From: an uncultured bacterium
GTDB taxonomy: Bacteria; Actinomycetota; Coriobacteriia; Coriobacteriales; Coriobacteriaceae
Direction: 5' to 3'
Length of the DNA: 64,000 nucleotides
NCBI GenBank assembly: GCA_905215525.1
Contig: CAJMQJ010000001.1
Span: forward strand, 434,001-498,000
Part shown: one piece after another, positions 18,334 to 27,206 of the stretch
Layout of the letters: each line of letters begins with the position of its first letter
Position numbering within the stretch: position 1 is the stretch's first letter
The notes under the pieces: model-generated
Told to the model about the DNA's origin: nothing
The model's database searches: none
What the model saw: the letters and a program-made list of their open reading frames with translations, nothing else
Program-made: the position numbers and the translations under genes

Positions 18334-18377
18334 GGATACCGCATGTTACGTGCATAGAAGGAGGAATGGGAGGAAAC

Positions 18378-21191
18378 GTGGCTGAGAACCCAAGCAACCA
18401 GTCTGTACCCGAAGCCGCGGCGCGTGTCGCTGCCGTGGTCAACCGCCTCGTTAACCGAATCGGCTTGAATGCCGAGTCCAAGGAGCGTCTCGCCGAGATC
18501 GAGATCCCCGAGGAGCTGCGCGACAATCTGGCGCTGTTCTTGCGCCTGGAGCGCCGTGTGCTTAGCGAGTATGATCCCGAGATCGCGGACCTGTTCGACA
18601 AGATTTTGACAGCCGAGATTGTGGCCAATGCCGGCAACCCCGGTAGCCGTGCTGCCGACGAGTCCGTCGACGAGCAGGGCGTGCCCACTGCCGACGAGCC
18701 CACCGCCGTGGCGTTTCGCGAGGTTGTCGATATGATCGACAGCCTGCCGCTCGATAAACAGCAGGTTATCGTCCGCGCCTTTACGAGCTTCTTCCATCTG
18801 GCAAACCTGTCGGAGGAGAATTACCGTGTGGCGCAGCTGCGCGAGCGCGAGGCCGGCGCATCGACCGATACCGGGGTCGATCCTGCCAACGAACTCACCG
18901 TCGCCTATCACCAGTTGGTAAACGAGATGGGTGTCGAGGGCGCCAACGAGCTGCTCGGCAAGCTCGAGTTCCACCCTGTCTTTACCGCACATCCCACCGA
19001 GGCCCGTCGTAAGGCCGTCGAGGGCAAGATTCGCCGTATCTCCAACCTGCTGGAGGAGCGTCCGCGTCTGGGCGGTTCCGACCTGGTGGAGAACGAGCGC
19101 CATATGCTGCAGGAGATCGACGCCCTGGTGCGTACGAGCCCCATCGCGCTCAAGAAACCCACGCCGGTCGAGGAAGCCGATACCATCATCGACATCTTCG
19201 ATAACACGCTGTTCGACGTTATTCCCGTCATCTATCGTCGTTTTGATGACTGGGTGCTGGGCGATAAGGCCGGCACCGTGCCGCCGCTGTGCCCGGCGTT
19301 CTTCCACCCCGGCAGCTGGATCGGTTCCGACCGCGACGGTAACCCCAACGTCACCGCCAAGGTGAGCCGCGAGGTCGCTGCCAAGTATTTCACCCATATG
19401 GTGCTCAAGCTCGAGGACAAGTGCCGCCGCATCGGCCGCAACCTCACGCTCGAGGCCACCTACAGCAAGCCGTCTGCCGAGCTCATCAACCTGTGGAACC
19501 ATCAGGTCGAGATGAGCACTCAGTACACCGCACGTGCTGAACTAATCTCCGAGCACGAGCCGCATCGCGCCGTCATGCTCGTCATGGCCGACCGACTCAA
19601 CGCCACCGTGCGTCGCATCACCGACACCATGTACCACAGCGCCGATGAGTTCCTGGAGGACCTGCGCGTCGTCCAGCGCTCGCTGGCCGCCTGCGGTGCC
19701 GTCCGTGCTGCCTACGGCCCGGTCCAGACCATCATCTGGCAGGTCGAGTCCTTCGGCTTCCACATGGTCGAGATGGAGTTCCGTCAGCACTCCGTGGTGC
19801 ACGCCCGCGCCCTCAAGGATATCCACGAGAACGGTATCCATGGTGATCTGCAGCCCATGACGCGCGAGGTCATCGATACCTTCCGCGCTATCGGCTCCAT
19901 CCAAAAGCGTTACGGCAAGAAGATGGCGCACCGCTACATCATCTCGTTCACCAAGAGCGCCCAGCATGTGGCCGACGTCTTTGAGCTTGCCCACCTGTCC
20001 TTTGCGCATGAGGAGGATGTCCCCGAGCTCGACGTGATCCCGCTGTTCGAGCAGCTCGAGGACCTCGAGGGCTGCGTCGACGTGCTCGACCAGATGCTTA
20101 CGCTGCCCGTGGTGCAAAAGCGCCTTGCCCAGACCAACCGTCGCATGGAGGTCATGCTGGGCTATTCCGACTCCTCCAAGGATGCCGGTCCTACCACGGC
20201 TATGCTCGCGCTGCACTCCGCACAGGAGCGTATTGCCAAGTGGGCCGAGAAGAACGATATCGATCTGGTGCTCATGCACGGTCGCGGCGGTGCCGTGGGC
20301 CGTGGTGGCGGCCCGGCCAACAAGGCCGTGCTGGCGCAGCCCAAGGGTTCGGTCAACTGCTTCTTTAAGCTCACCGAGCAGGGCGAGGTCATCTTTGCCC
20401 GTTACGGTAACCGCACGCTGGCTCAGCGCCATGTTGAGTCCGTTGCCGCTGCAACGCTTTTGCAGTCGGCCCCGAGCGTCGAGAAGACCAACACCGAGAC
20501 CACGCAGAAGTTCTGGGATATGGCCGAGAAGCTCAACGCTGCAAGCCACGAGCGCTATCTGGATCTGCTGAACACCGAGGACTTTACACCGTGGTTCTCG
20601 ACCGTGACGCCGCTGACCGAGGTCGGTCTGCTGCCGATCGGCTCGCGCCCGGCCAAGCGCGGTCTGGGTGCCAAGTCGCTCGACGACCTGCGTACCATTC
20701 CGTGGATTTTCAGCTGGAGCCAGGCTCGCATTAACCTGGCCGCTTGGTACGGTCTGGGTACCGCCTGCGAGCAGCTGGGCGATCTTGACCAGCTCAAGGC
20801 TGCCTACCAGGAGTGGCCGTTCTTCCGCACGTTCATCGACAACATCGAGATGTCGATCGCTAAGACCGACCAGCGCATCGCCAAGATGTATCTGCACCTG
20901 GGCGATCGCCAGGATCTGTCCAAGAAGGTCTTCACCGAGATGCAGCTCACGCGTAAGTGGGTCCTTGCCATCGTCGGTGACGAGTGGCCGCTACAGCGCC
21001 GTCGCGTGCTTGGCTGCGCCGTTCGCGTGCGTAACCCCTATGTCGACGCCCTGTCCATCGCTCAGGTCCGCGCCCTTCGCGAGGTGCGTATGAACCAGGA
21101 CGAGATGGCCGAGGAGAAGAAGGCCGAGTACATGAGCCTGATTCTTTCGACTGTGACCGGCGTCTCGGCAGGATTGCAGAACACGGGGTAA
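18378..21191 (+). CDS. ppc: Phosphoenolpyruvate carboxylase
   Basis: Anaplerotic enzyme of 937 aa that makes oxaloacetate from PEP and bicarbonate. Seen: catalytic His in FTAHPTEARR, the VLGYSDSSKDAG-type motif (GYSDSSKDAGPT), the Gly-rich loop LMHGRGGAVGRGGGP, and the C-terminal QNTG that closes the active site. GTG 18378 has GGGAGGA four bases upstream; ATG 18366, also in frame, has AGGAGGA almost touching it, so both starts are possible. In a fermentative anaerobe it would feed the reductive branch toward malate and succinate. Confidence 0.95.
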   Translation: MAENPSNQSVPEAAARVAAVVNRLVNRIGLNAESKERLAEIEIPEELRDNLALFLRLERRVLSEYDPEIADLFDKILTAEIVANAGNPGSRAADESVDEQGVPTADEPTAVAFREVVDMIDSLPLDKQQVIVRAFTSFFHLANLSEENYRVAQLREREAGASTDTGVDPANELTVAYHQLVNEMGVEGANELLGKLEFHPVFTAHPTEARRKAVEGKIRRISNLLEERPRLGGSDLVENERHMLQEIDALVRTSPIALKKPTPVEEADTIIDIFDNTLFDVIPVIYRRFDDWVLGDKAGTVPPLCPAFFHPGSWIGSDRDGNPNVTAKVSREVAAKYFTHMVLKLEDKCRRIGRNLTLEATYSKPSAELINLWNHQVEMSTQYTARAELISEHEPHRAVMLVMADRLNATVRRITDTMYHSADEFLEDLRVVQRSLAACGAVRAAYGPVQTIIWQVESFGFHMVEMEFRQHSVVHARALKDIHENGIHGDLQPMTREVIDTFRAIGSIQKRYGKKMAHRYIISFTKSAQHVADVFELAHLSFAHEEDVPELDVIPLFEQLEDLEGCVDVLDQMLTLPVVQKRLAQTNRRMEVMLGYSDSSKDAGPTTAMLALHSAQERIAKWAEKNDIDLVLMHGRGGAVGRGGGPANKAVLAQPKGSVNCFFKLTEQGEVIFARYGNRTLAQRHVESVAAATLLQSAPSVEKTNTETTQKFWDMAEKLNAASHERYLDLLNTEDFTPWFSTVTPLTEVGLLPIGSRPAKRGLGAKSLDDLRTIPWIFSWSQARINLAAWYGLGTACEQLGDLDQLKAAYQEWPFFRTFIDNIEMSIAKTDQRIAKMYLHLGDRQDLSKKVFTEMQLTRKWVLAIVGDEWPLQRRRVLGCAVRVRNPYVDALSIAQVRALREVRMNQDEMAEEKKAEYMSLILSTVTGVSAGLQNTG

Positions 21192-21219
21192 TCGATAACC
21201 CTGTAGTCGTCCGGGTCCG

Positions 21220-21332
21220 CCATCAGTTTACTTTTAGGCACGTCCTCGGACATGCAAGAAGCCCTCGCTGCGCACTTCGTGCGGCGAGGGCTTCTTGCGT
21301 CCTGCGGAGTGTGCCTAAAAGTAAACTGATGG
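21220..21332. repeat. Nested palindrome, copy 1 (69-bp conserved core, upstream of larA)
   Basis: Outer arms 21220-21241 and 21311-21332 are exact complements (22 bp, containing CAGTTTACTTTTAGGCAC). Between them lies a 69-bp core (21242-21310) with a 15-bp stem GCAAGAAGCCCTCGC / GCGAGGGCTTCTTGC and an inner GCGCACTTCGTGC hairpin. The same core, differing at three positions, recurs at 23717-23785 inside different arms. It may act as the ppc terminator, but there is no T run outside the stem. The following 21333-21607 holds two smaller GC hairpins, each followed by TTTT or TTTTG, and the larA promoter region (TTGACT near 21568). Confidence 0.85.
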
Positions 21333-21607
21333 GGCCCTACGATGTCCGGTCTTCGGCGGATTACTGCTGGGGAAAAGATAGCGCGCTTCGCGCGTTTTGG
21401 ATGGGGTCTGTCTCGGCGGCGCGTTTGGCGCTTCTCGCCTTGCGACTGTAGCGCCCGCGGTCCTCATTGGGACCACGGCCGTTTTGTTATGGGTCAAATA
21501 TGAACGTTGTGTTAATGAGTCGGTGGACGGTGGTGTTTTTCGGTGAGCGGCGTATCCTTCCAACGGTTTGACTAGTGTGTCAGTTGAAAGGAAGAGGGCG
21601 CTCGTCA

Positions 21608-22885
21608 ATGTTTGAATGTGAACTACCGTTTGACCACAAGACGTTGCATCTGGAGCTCGAGGACAAGAACTTCGCGGGTGTGATGGAAGGTCATCAAAAC
21701 GAGTTTAAGACTACAAAATCGCAGGAAGAGCTGGTAGAGGAGTCGCTTGCCAACCCTTATGGCTCGCCTTCGCTCGAGGAGCTTTGTGCTGGCAAAAAGG
21801 ATATCGTAATTATCAGCTCTGACCATACGCGTCCCGTTCCTTCGCGTGTGACGATGCCTATTCTGCTGCATCACATTCATGCCGCTGCGCCCGAGGCCCG
21901 TGTGCGTATTTTGGTTGCTACGGGTATGCACCGTCCGTCGACGCACGAGGAGCTCGTCAATAAGTATGGCGAGGACATCGTTGCCAACGAGGAAATCGTT
22001 ATGCATGTCGCGACCGACGACAGCATGATGAAAAAGATCGGCACCCTGCCTTCTGGTGGCGAGTGCATCATCAACAAGATTGCGGCCGATTGCGATCTGC
22101 TGCTTGCCGAGGGCTTTATTGAGCCGCACTTCTTTGCCGGTTTCTCTGGTAGCCGCAAGTCCGTCCTGCCTGGCATCGCCAGCTACAAGACCATCATGTA
22201 CAACCACAACGGTCAGTTTGTGAACGATTCCCACTCGCGTGCCGGCAACCTGTGCCACAACCACGTGAGCGAGGACATGTTTGCCGCCGCCGAGATGGCT
22301 CACCTTGCCTTTGTGCTCAACGTGGTGCTCAACGGCAAGCACGAGGTCATTGGCTCCTTTGCCGGCGACATCCACAAGGCGCACGAGGCTGGCTGCGAGT
22401 TCGTGAAGAGCCTTGCCGGCGTTGAGCCCGTCGAGTGCGAGATCGCCATTACCACTAACGGCGGCTACCCCCTCGATCAGAACATCTATCAGGCTGTGAA
22501 GGGCATGTGCGCTGCCGAGGCCACGCTTCCCGAGGGCGGCGTGATCATCGACGTCGCCGGTTGTGCCGACGGTCACGGCGGCGAGGGCTTCTATCACAAC
22601 ATCGCCGACAACGATCCGGCAGAGTTTGAGCGCGCCTGTATCGATCGTCCTAAGGACGAGACCCTGCCCGATCAGTGGACGAGCCAGATCTTTGCCCGCA
22701 TCCTGGCGCATCACCCCGTGATCATGGTCACCGACCTGTGCGATCACCAGATGCTCAAGGATATGCACATGACGCCGGTCAACACCCTCGAGGAGGCGCT
22801 CAAGCTCGCCTTTGAGATGAAGGGTGCCGACGCCAAGGTCGCCGTCATCCCCGATGGCCTGGGTGTTGTCGTCGCGCAGCACTAG
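21608..22885 (+). CDS. larA: Nickel-pincer lactate racemase family protein LarA
   Basis: LarA (DUF2088) enzyme of 425 aa, which interconverts D- and L-lactate or a related 2-hydroxyacid with the nickel-pincer nucleotide cofactor. The residues known from Lactobacillus plantarum LarA fall at matching numbers: Asp72 and Arg75 in SSDHTRPVPS, His108 in ATGMHRPS, then His174, Lys184 and His200 spaced 10 and 16 residues apart (EPHFFAGFSGSRKSVLPG and YNHNGQF). ATG 21608 is chosen over a GTG at 21575. A membrane channel gene follows after 49 bp, and cofactor genes larB/larC lie nearby on the other strand. Substrate specificity within the LarA family is not certain. Confidence 0.9.
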   Translation: MFECELPFDHKTLHLELEDKNFAGVMEGHQNEFKTTKSQEELVEESLANPYGSPSLEELCAGKKDIVIISSDHTRPVPSRVTMPILLHHIHAAAPEARVRILVATGMHRPSTHEELVNKYGEDIVANEEIVMHVATDDSMMKKIGTLPSGGECIINKIAADCDLLLAEGFIEPHFFAGFSGSRKSVLPGIASYKTIMYNHNGQFVNDSHSRAGNLCHNHVSEDMFAAAEMAHLAFVLNVVLNGKHEVIGSFAGDIHKAHEAGCEFVKSLAGVEPVECEIAITTNGGYPLDQNIYQAVKGMCAAEATLPEGGVIIDVAGCADGHGGEGFYHNIADNDPAEFERACIDRPKDETLPDQWTSQIFARILAHHPVIMVTDLCDHQMLKDMHMTPVNTLEEALKLAFEMKGADAKVAVIPDGLGVVVAQH

Positions 22886-22934
22886 TGCGCGGCTTAAACG
22901 AATCGTTTATAACCGACAAGAAAGATAAGGTTTT

Positions 22935-23666
22935 ATGCTTACCAAACTCCTCTGCGAATTCGGCGCGACGGCCCTCATGATCGTCTTTGGCGTGGGCGTG
23001 CACTGCGATACCGTGCTCAAAGGCACCAAGTATCAGGGCTCCGGCCATATGTTTGCCATCACCACCTGGTCTTTTGGCATCTCGGTCTGCCTGTTTGTCT
23101 TTGGCGGCGCCGTGTGCATGAACCCCGCTATGGTGCTTGCCCAGTGCATCGTCGGTCTGGTGCCGTGGGGCAACTGCATCCCCTTCATGCTTGCCGATAT
23201 GCTCGGCGGCTTTGTGGGTGCCGTGATCGCTTGGTTTATGTATGCCGATGAGTTCAAGGCTTCCGAGGGTGTCGTCGATCCCATTGCCCAGCGCAACATC
23301 TTCTCGACCAACCCCACCACCGAGGGTACGAACTATGCCCGCAACTTCTTCTGCGAGGCAATCTGCACCTTTGTGTTCATTAGCGCCATCCTTGCTGCTG
23401 CTAGCCGTGCTGGTGAGGACGTTTTGATGCTCGCCATCTGCGTCGGCCTGATTGTCTGGGCCGTTGGCATGGGCATGGGCGGCATCACCGGCTTCGCTAT
23501 GAACCAGGCACGTGACCTTGGTCCCCGCCTTGCTTATCAGGTGCTGCCGATTAAGAACAAGGCCGACAACAACTGGAAGTACGGCCTGCTTGTTCCTGGC
23601 ATCGCTCCGTTTGTCGGTGCCGCTCTGGCCGCACTGTTTGTGCACGGTTTCTTGGGCATGTTCTAG
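22935..23666 (+). CDS. Aquaglyceroporin family channel, LarD-like
   Basis: MIP-family channel of 243 aa with six membrane segments and two half-helix loops. The first loop has the normal CMNPAMVLA. The second reads GFAMNQARDLGPR, with NQA instead of NPA. Its place directly after larA matches LarD of Lactobacillus, a lactic acid/glycerol facilitator, so export or uptake of lactate is the likely job. ATG 22935 follows AAGATAAGG. The N- and C-terminal halves are otherwise normal for the family. Confidence 0.82.
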   Translation: MLTKLLCEFGATALMIVFGVGVHCDTVLKGTKYQGSGHMFAITTWSFGISVCLFVFGGAVCMNPAMVLAQCIVGLVPWGNCIPFMLADMLGGFVGAVIAWFMYADEFKASEGVVDPIAQRNIFSTNPTTEGTNYARNFFCEAICTFVFISAILAAASRAGEDVLMLAICVGLIVWAVGMGMGGITGFAMNQARDLGPRLAYQVLPIKNKADNNWKYGLLVPGIAPFVGAALAALFVHGFLGMF

Positions 23667-23692
23667 TCCGAGGCTACATAGTTGTCCGCTGG

Positions 23693-23809
23693 CCGCATGG
23701 GGTAACTTCCCAGCGCGTCCTCGGACATGCAAGAAGCCCCCGCTGCGCACTTCGTGCGGCGGGGGCTTCTTGCGTCCTGCGGAATGCGCTGGGAAGTTAC
23801 CCCATGCGG
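23693..23809. repeat. Nested palindrome, copy 2 (same core, different arms, after larD)
   Basis: Arms 23693-23716 and 23786-23809 are exact 24-bp complements (containing GGGGTAACTTCCCAGCGC), unrelated to the arms of copy 1. The 69-bp core 23717-23785 matches copy 1 except for three bases. Two of these are paired (T-A to C-G in the long stem), so the stem is kept. Copies 1 and 2 bracket larA and the channel gene. The rest, 23810-23968, has no coding signal. Confidence 0.85.
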
Positions 23810-23968
23810 ACAGCTGCGGGGTCTTTGTTGCGCTCGTACAAGCAACCCAACATATATCTGAATTTGGATGGGAGGGGCTTGTTGCTGGTATGGATGTTGA
23901 AGCGCGAATGACACTTTGGGATGCGTGGCGGCTTGGGTTGGGGCGATGCTTTGGGATGAGCTTCTTAC

Positions 23969-24508
23969 TTAGTTGAAGAGGGGTTTTATGGCTGATAGGT
24001 AGTCTTTGGCTACGTCGGCTTTGTCTGCTTGGAAGTTGTGCCAGGCCCACCATTGGACCATTCCTACGAAGCTTGAGGCTATGTGGTGTAGTAGGAAACT
24101 GCGGTCCATGGTGCCGGCGGGGCCTGCGGGGTCGACGGGGACGGTTTCGGCTGCGCGCGACATGATGGTCTTGCGGAGACAGTCGGCGAAGACGCGTGAG
24201 CCGGCGCCGGCTACGAGGGCTCGAACGCCCTGGCGGCGTTCCCAGAGATTGTTGAGGATATGCTCGACCTGCACGAGTGGGTCGTCGAGCGGTGTGCCAT
24301 CGTCGTCAAGAGCGTGGGTGCAGATGTCGCTCACGAGTTCGGACAGTAGGTCGTCTTTGCTCTTAAAGAGACCGTAGAATGTCGCGCGGCCTACGTGAGC
24401 GCGAGCGATGATGTCGCCGACGGTGATCTTGCCGTAATCTTCCTCGCGCAGGAGCTCGGAGAACGCCGCAACGATGGCGGCGCGGCTTTTTGCCTTGCGG
24501 GCATCCAT
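23969..24508 (-). CDS. TetR family transcriptional regulator
   Basis: Predicted repressor of 179 aa. The N-terminal helix-turn-helix is seen as ELLREEDYGKITVGDIIARA then HVGRATFYGLFKSKDDLL; the C-terminal ligand/dimer domain is of the TetR_C_33 or YbjK-like sort and ends with a membrane-like Trp-rich helix. The start (ATG at 24508) lies two bases after the larC stop, so it is the last gene of a larB-larC-tetR operon. It probably controls the lar genes; the 11-bp palindrome before larB is a candidate site. The effector is unknown. Confidence 0.85.
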   Translation of the reverse strand: MDARKAKSRAAIVAAFSELLREEDYGKITVGDIIARAHVGRATFYGLFKSKDDLLSELVSDICTHALDDDGTPLDDPLVQVEHILNNLWERRQGVRALVAGAGSRVFADCLRKTIMSRAAETVPVDPAGPAGTMDRSFLLHHIASSFVGMVQWWAWHNFQADKADVAKDYLSAIKPLFN

Positions 24509-24510
24509 GG

Positions 24511-25428
24511 CTATGCGTCCGCGTGAACGAGCAGGCAGCGGAGCGTGCCGGAGCAACCCTCGTAGGGGCGTTTGCCGGCGCCGTAGCCGACAGCTTCGAT
24601 GCGGTAGCGTGAGGGCAGTTGGTCGGACGTACGCAGGGCGGTGACGATGGCGGCGCCTGTGGGCGTTACGAGCTCGCCAGCGACCGGTGCAGGCGTGAGA
24701 GCGATATTGCCCGCCTGGCACAGGTTGACGACAGCGGGGACGGGAATGGGCATGAGGCCGTGTGCACAGCGGATGGTTCCGTGGCCCTCGGAGAGCGACT
24801 CGACCACGATGTCCTCAATGCCCAGGTCATCGAGGCAGATGGCGACAGAGCAGACGTCGACGATGGAGTCGATGGCGCCCACCTCGTGGAACATGACGGT
24901 CTCGGGCGTTTTGCCGTGAGCCTTGGCCTCGGCAGCGGCGAGTGCGGTAAAGATGGCGAGGGCGCGACGCTTGGCGCCATCGCTTAGCTGCGAGCCATCG
25001 ATAATGGCGGTGACGTCCGCCAAAGACCGGTGGTGATGGTGGTGGGCGTGATGATGCCCCTCGTGGCCATGGCCGTGGATCTCATGGTCATGGTCGTGTG
25101 TGTGCTCGTGCTCATGCTCGTCATGGTCATGATGGTGGTGCTCATGCTCATGCATATGCTCGACAGCTGCTTCGTTGCCGTAGAGCCAGGCCATATCGTG
25201 GTCGTGGTTCTCGAGCTCCTCTGCCAGCTGAACGTCAAAGTCGCAGGCGTCGATGCCGTGCTTGTTTACGCGCGTGACGGCGATCGAAAAGCCATCGACC
25301 GGCAGCGTGGCGAGCTGTTCGCGCAGCTGCTCCTCACTGGCATCCAGGTCGAGCAGGGCCGCAACGGTCATATCGCCGCTGATGCCCGAGGTGCCGTCGA
25401 TGATAAGCGTGTGCTGATGGTTGGACAT
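24511..25428 (-). CDS. larC: Nickel-pincer cofactor biosynthesis protein LarC, N-terminal part only
   Basis: LarC inserts nickel into the pyridinium dithiocarboxylate precursor using CTP. This protein (305 aa) has the usual start LIIDGTSGISGDM, a very His-rich metal-binding stretch (about residues 85-135), then MFHEVGAIDSIVDV, LSEGHGTIRCAHGLMPIPVP and VGYGAGKR. It stops at SGTLRCLLVHADA, where full-length LarC continues for 100 or more residues (LarC2 domain, joined by programmed frameshifting in Lactobacillus). The next bases start the TetR gene, and no frame after the stop offers a LarC2 domain. It starts 10 bp after larB. Confidence 0.88.
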   Translation of the reverse strand: MSNHQHTLIIDGTSGISGDMTVAALLDLDASEEQLREQLATLPVDGFSIAVTRVNKHGIDACDFDVQLAEELENHDHDMAWLYGNEAAVEHMHEHEHHHHDHDEHEHEHTHDHDHEIHGHGHEGHHHAHHHHHRSLADVTAIIDGSQLSDGAKRRALAIFTALAAAEAKAHGKTPETVMFHEVGAIDSIVDVCSVAICLDDLGIEDIVVESLSEGHGTIRCAHGLMPIPVPAVVNLCQAGNIALTPAPVAGELVTPTGAAIVTALRTSDQLPSRYRIEAVGYGAGKRPYEGCSGTLRCLLVHADA

Positions 25429-25438
25429 GGGATGCTCC

Positions 25439-26221
25439 TTAGCGGGCGCAGGGCGTGCCGGCGCTCAGATGATTGATAAGACTTGCCTGGTAGGCGGCAC
25501 CAAAGCCGTTGTCGATATTGACGACCGAGACGCCGCTGGCGCAGGAGTTGAGCATGGCGAGCAGCGCGGCCACGCCACCAAAGTTCGCGCCGTAGCCCAC
25601 GCTGGTGGGAACGGCGATGACCGGGCAACTCACCAGGCCGCCGATGACGCTCGCCAGGGCGCCTTCCATGCCGGCGATGGCGATGACCACCTGCGCCTGG
25701 GCAAGTTCCTCGGCATGCGCAAGCAGGCGGTGCAGCCCGGCGACGCCCACGTCGTAAAGGCGATCGACTTCGTTGCCATAGAACTCGGCCGTCAACGCGG
25801 CTTCCTCGGCGACGGGCAGGTCGCTCGTGCCGGCGCAGGCGACAACGATGCGTCCGTTGCCGGTAGGGGAGGGCTTGCCGCCCACGAGGGCGAGCTGCGC
25901 GTCCGGGACATATCCCAGGTCGATGCCGTTGCCGAGAAGCTCCGAGGTGCGGGCGGCCTTTTTGGCGTCCAGGCGCGTGACCAGGATGCGCTCCTGGCCG
26001 GCATCGCGCAGCGCTTTGATAATGGCGGCAATCTGATCGGCGGTTTTACCGGCACCGTAGACAACCTCGCCGGCTCCCTGGCGCACCCCGCGCGAAAGAT
26101 CGAGCTGCGCAAAGCCCAAATCGGCGGTCGGAGCCGTCTGGATGCGCGTGAGGGCGACGGCCGGGGTGACTGCCCCGCCGGCAACATCGCTCAGTAACTG
26201 CTCAAGATCTCGCTTATCCAT
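25439..26221 (-). CDS. larB: Nickel-pincer cofactor biosynthesis protein LarB
   Basis: LarB, 260 aa, carboxylates the nicotinate ring of NaAD in the first step of nickel-pincer cofactor synthesis. The C-terminal half is PurE-like (GTSDLPVAEEAALTAEFYG, AGMEGALASVIGGL, PTSVGYGANFGG). The N-terminal half has LSRGVRQGAGEVVYGAGKT. The ATG at 26221 is preferred over an upstream start because it gives the family's usual N-terminus MDKRDLEQLLSDV. It is first in the operon larB-larC-tetR. No larE (sulfur transferase) is found in the window. Confidence 0.92.
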   Translation of the reverse strand: MDKRDLEQLLSDVAGGAVTPAVALTRIQTAPTADLGFAQLDLSRGVRQGAGEVVYGAGKTADQIAAIIKALRDAGQERILVTRLDAKKAARTSELLGNGIDLGYVPDAQLALVGGKPSPTGNGRIVVACAGTSDLPVAEEAALTAEFYGNEVDRLYDVGVAGLHRLLAHAEELAQAQVVIAIAGMEGALASVIGGLVSCPVIAVPTSVGYGANFGGVAALLAMLNSCASGVSVVNIDNGFGAAYQASLINHLSAGTPCAR

Positions 26222-26265
26222 ATATGTTCCCTTCGACGGCGCAAAGTCTAGCACTCAAAGGGTAT

Positions 26266-26299
26266 GTTTCCGAACATTAAGACAAAATTGTTCGGAAAC
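26266..26299. promoter_or_regulatory. 11-bp palindrome upstream of larB, candidate operator
   Basis: GTTTCCGAACA (26266-26276) and its exact complement TGTTCGGAAAC (26289-26299) with a 12-nt AT-rich spacer. It lies 45 bp before larB, the natural place for a repressor of larBC-tetR, and downstream of serB's 3' end on the other side. Binding by the TetR protein is inference. Confidence 0.55.
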
Positions 26300-26335
26300 T
26301 ATAGGACAGACTGATTCAATTGTTAGACGGATCGA

Positions 26336-26971
26336 CTAGTCACGCAGGATGATGTCCATGGCGAGCATCAGATTGCGCTCGTCGATGGCAAACGGGGCGG
26401 CCTCGCGCGTCTTGGGCTTGGCACAAAACGCGATGCCCGTGCCCGCGGCCTGAATCATGGGGATGTCGTTGGCACCGTCGCCGATCGCGACGGTGTGGGC
26501 CATGTCGACGCCGCACTCAACTGCCCAGTCCAGCAGCTGGATGAGCTTGGACTCCTTGGTCACAATGTCGGCAGCCAACTTACCGGTGAGCTTGCCGCCT
26601 ACGACCTCCAGACGGTTGGCCAGGCAAAAGTCGATTCCCGCGGCGGCCACGATCTTGTCGGCAACCTCGTGGAAGCCGCCACTTACGACGCCGACCTTCC
26701 AGCCCTTGCTGTGCGCCGAGCGCACAAGCTCCAGCGCGCCGGGGGTAAACGTCACGCGCTCAAAGGTGCGCTCGAACACGCTCTCGTCCAAGCCGGCAAG
26801 CAGCCCCACGCGCTCCTCGAGCGCTTGCTTAAAGTCAAGCTCGCCGCGCATGGCGCGCTCGGTGATCTGCGCCACTTGCTTGCCCACGCCGGCTTCCTCG
26901 CCCAACAGGTCGATGACCTCCTGGTTGATGAGCGTGGAGTCGATATCCATAACGATGAGGCGTGCAGTCAT
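26336..26971 (-). CDS. serB: Phosphoserine phosphatase SerB
   Basis: HAD-family phosphatase of 211 aa, last step of serine synthesis. Seen: nucleophile motif VMDIDSTLINQE (DxD), cap helix region with EERVGLLAG, motif II VVSGGFHEV, motif III Lys (ESKL) and motif IV VAIGDGANDIPMI. ATG at 26971 is preceded by GGAAAGG on the minus strand, and longer frames upstream lack support. It is convergent with nothing and transcribed away from aspS. It lacks the N-terminal ACT domain found in some SerB proteins. Confidence 0.92.
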   Translation of the reverse strand: MTARLIVMDIDSTLINQEVIDLLGEEAGVGKQVAQITERAMRGELDFKQALEERVGLLAGLDESVFERTFERVTFTPGALELVRSAHSKGWKVGVVSGGFHEVADKIVAAAGIDFCLANRLEVVGGKLTGKLAADIVTKESKLIQLLDWAVECGVDMAHTVAIGDGANDIPMIQAAGTGIAFCAKPKTREAAPFAIDERNLMLAMDIILRD

Positions 26972-27164
26972 GGCGGGCCTTTCCAAGTGCAGTTGTATTG
27001 GGGCACATTGTCGCACGTGACGAGCGCGGGCGGGTGTCACGGCGCGTCAATTGTTTCGTCTCCGTCAAGTCTTTGGGCAGGAGCCACTTTTTCGCGGCAC
27101 ATCGACGCGAGTGCGATAAGATAGAACGCCATGTCTGGCTGCGCGGTTTACGCAGGCTGGGCAA

Positions 27165-27206
27165 ATCTGTACGACGCCGCCCGGAACGACACGGGGCGGC
27201 ACAGAT
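27165..27206 (+). promoter_or_regulatory. Leader hairpin just before aspS
   Basis: ATCTGT and GCCGCCC pair with GGGCGGC and ACAGAT, so a stem of at least 13 bp ends 6 bp before the AAAGGAGG ribosome site of aspS. It could be an RNA control element. It does not show the conserved T-box features. Confidence 0.4.
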
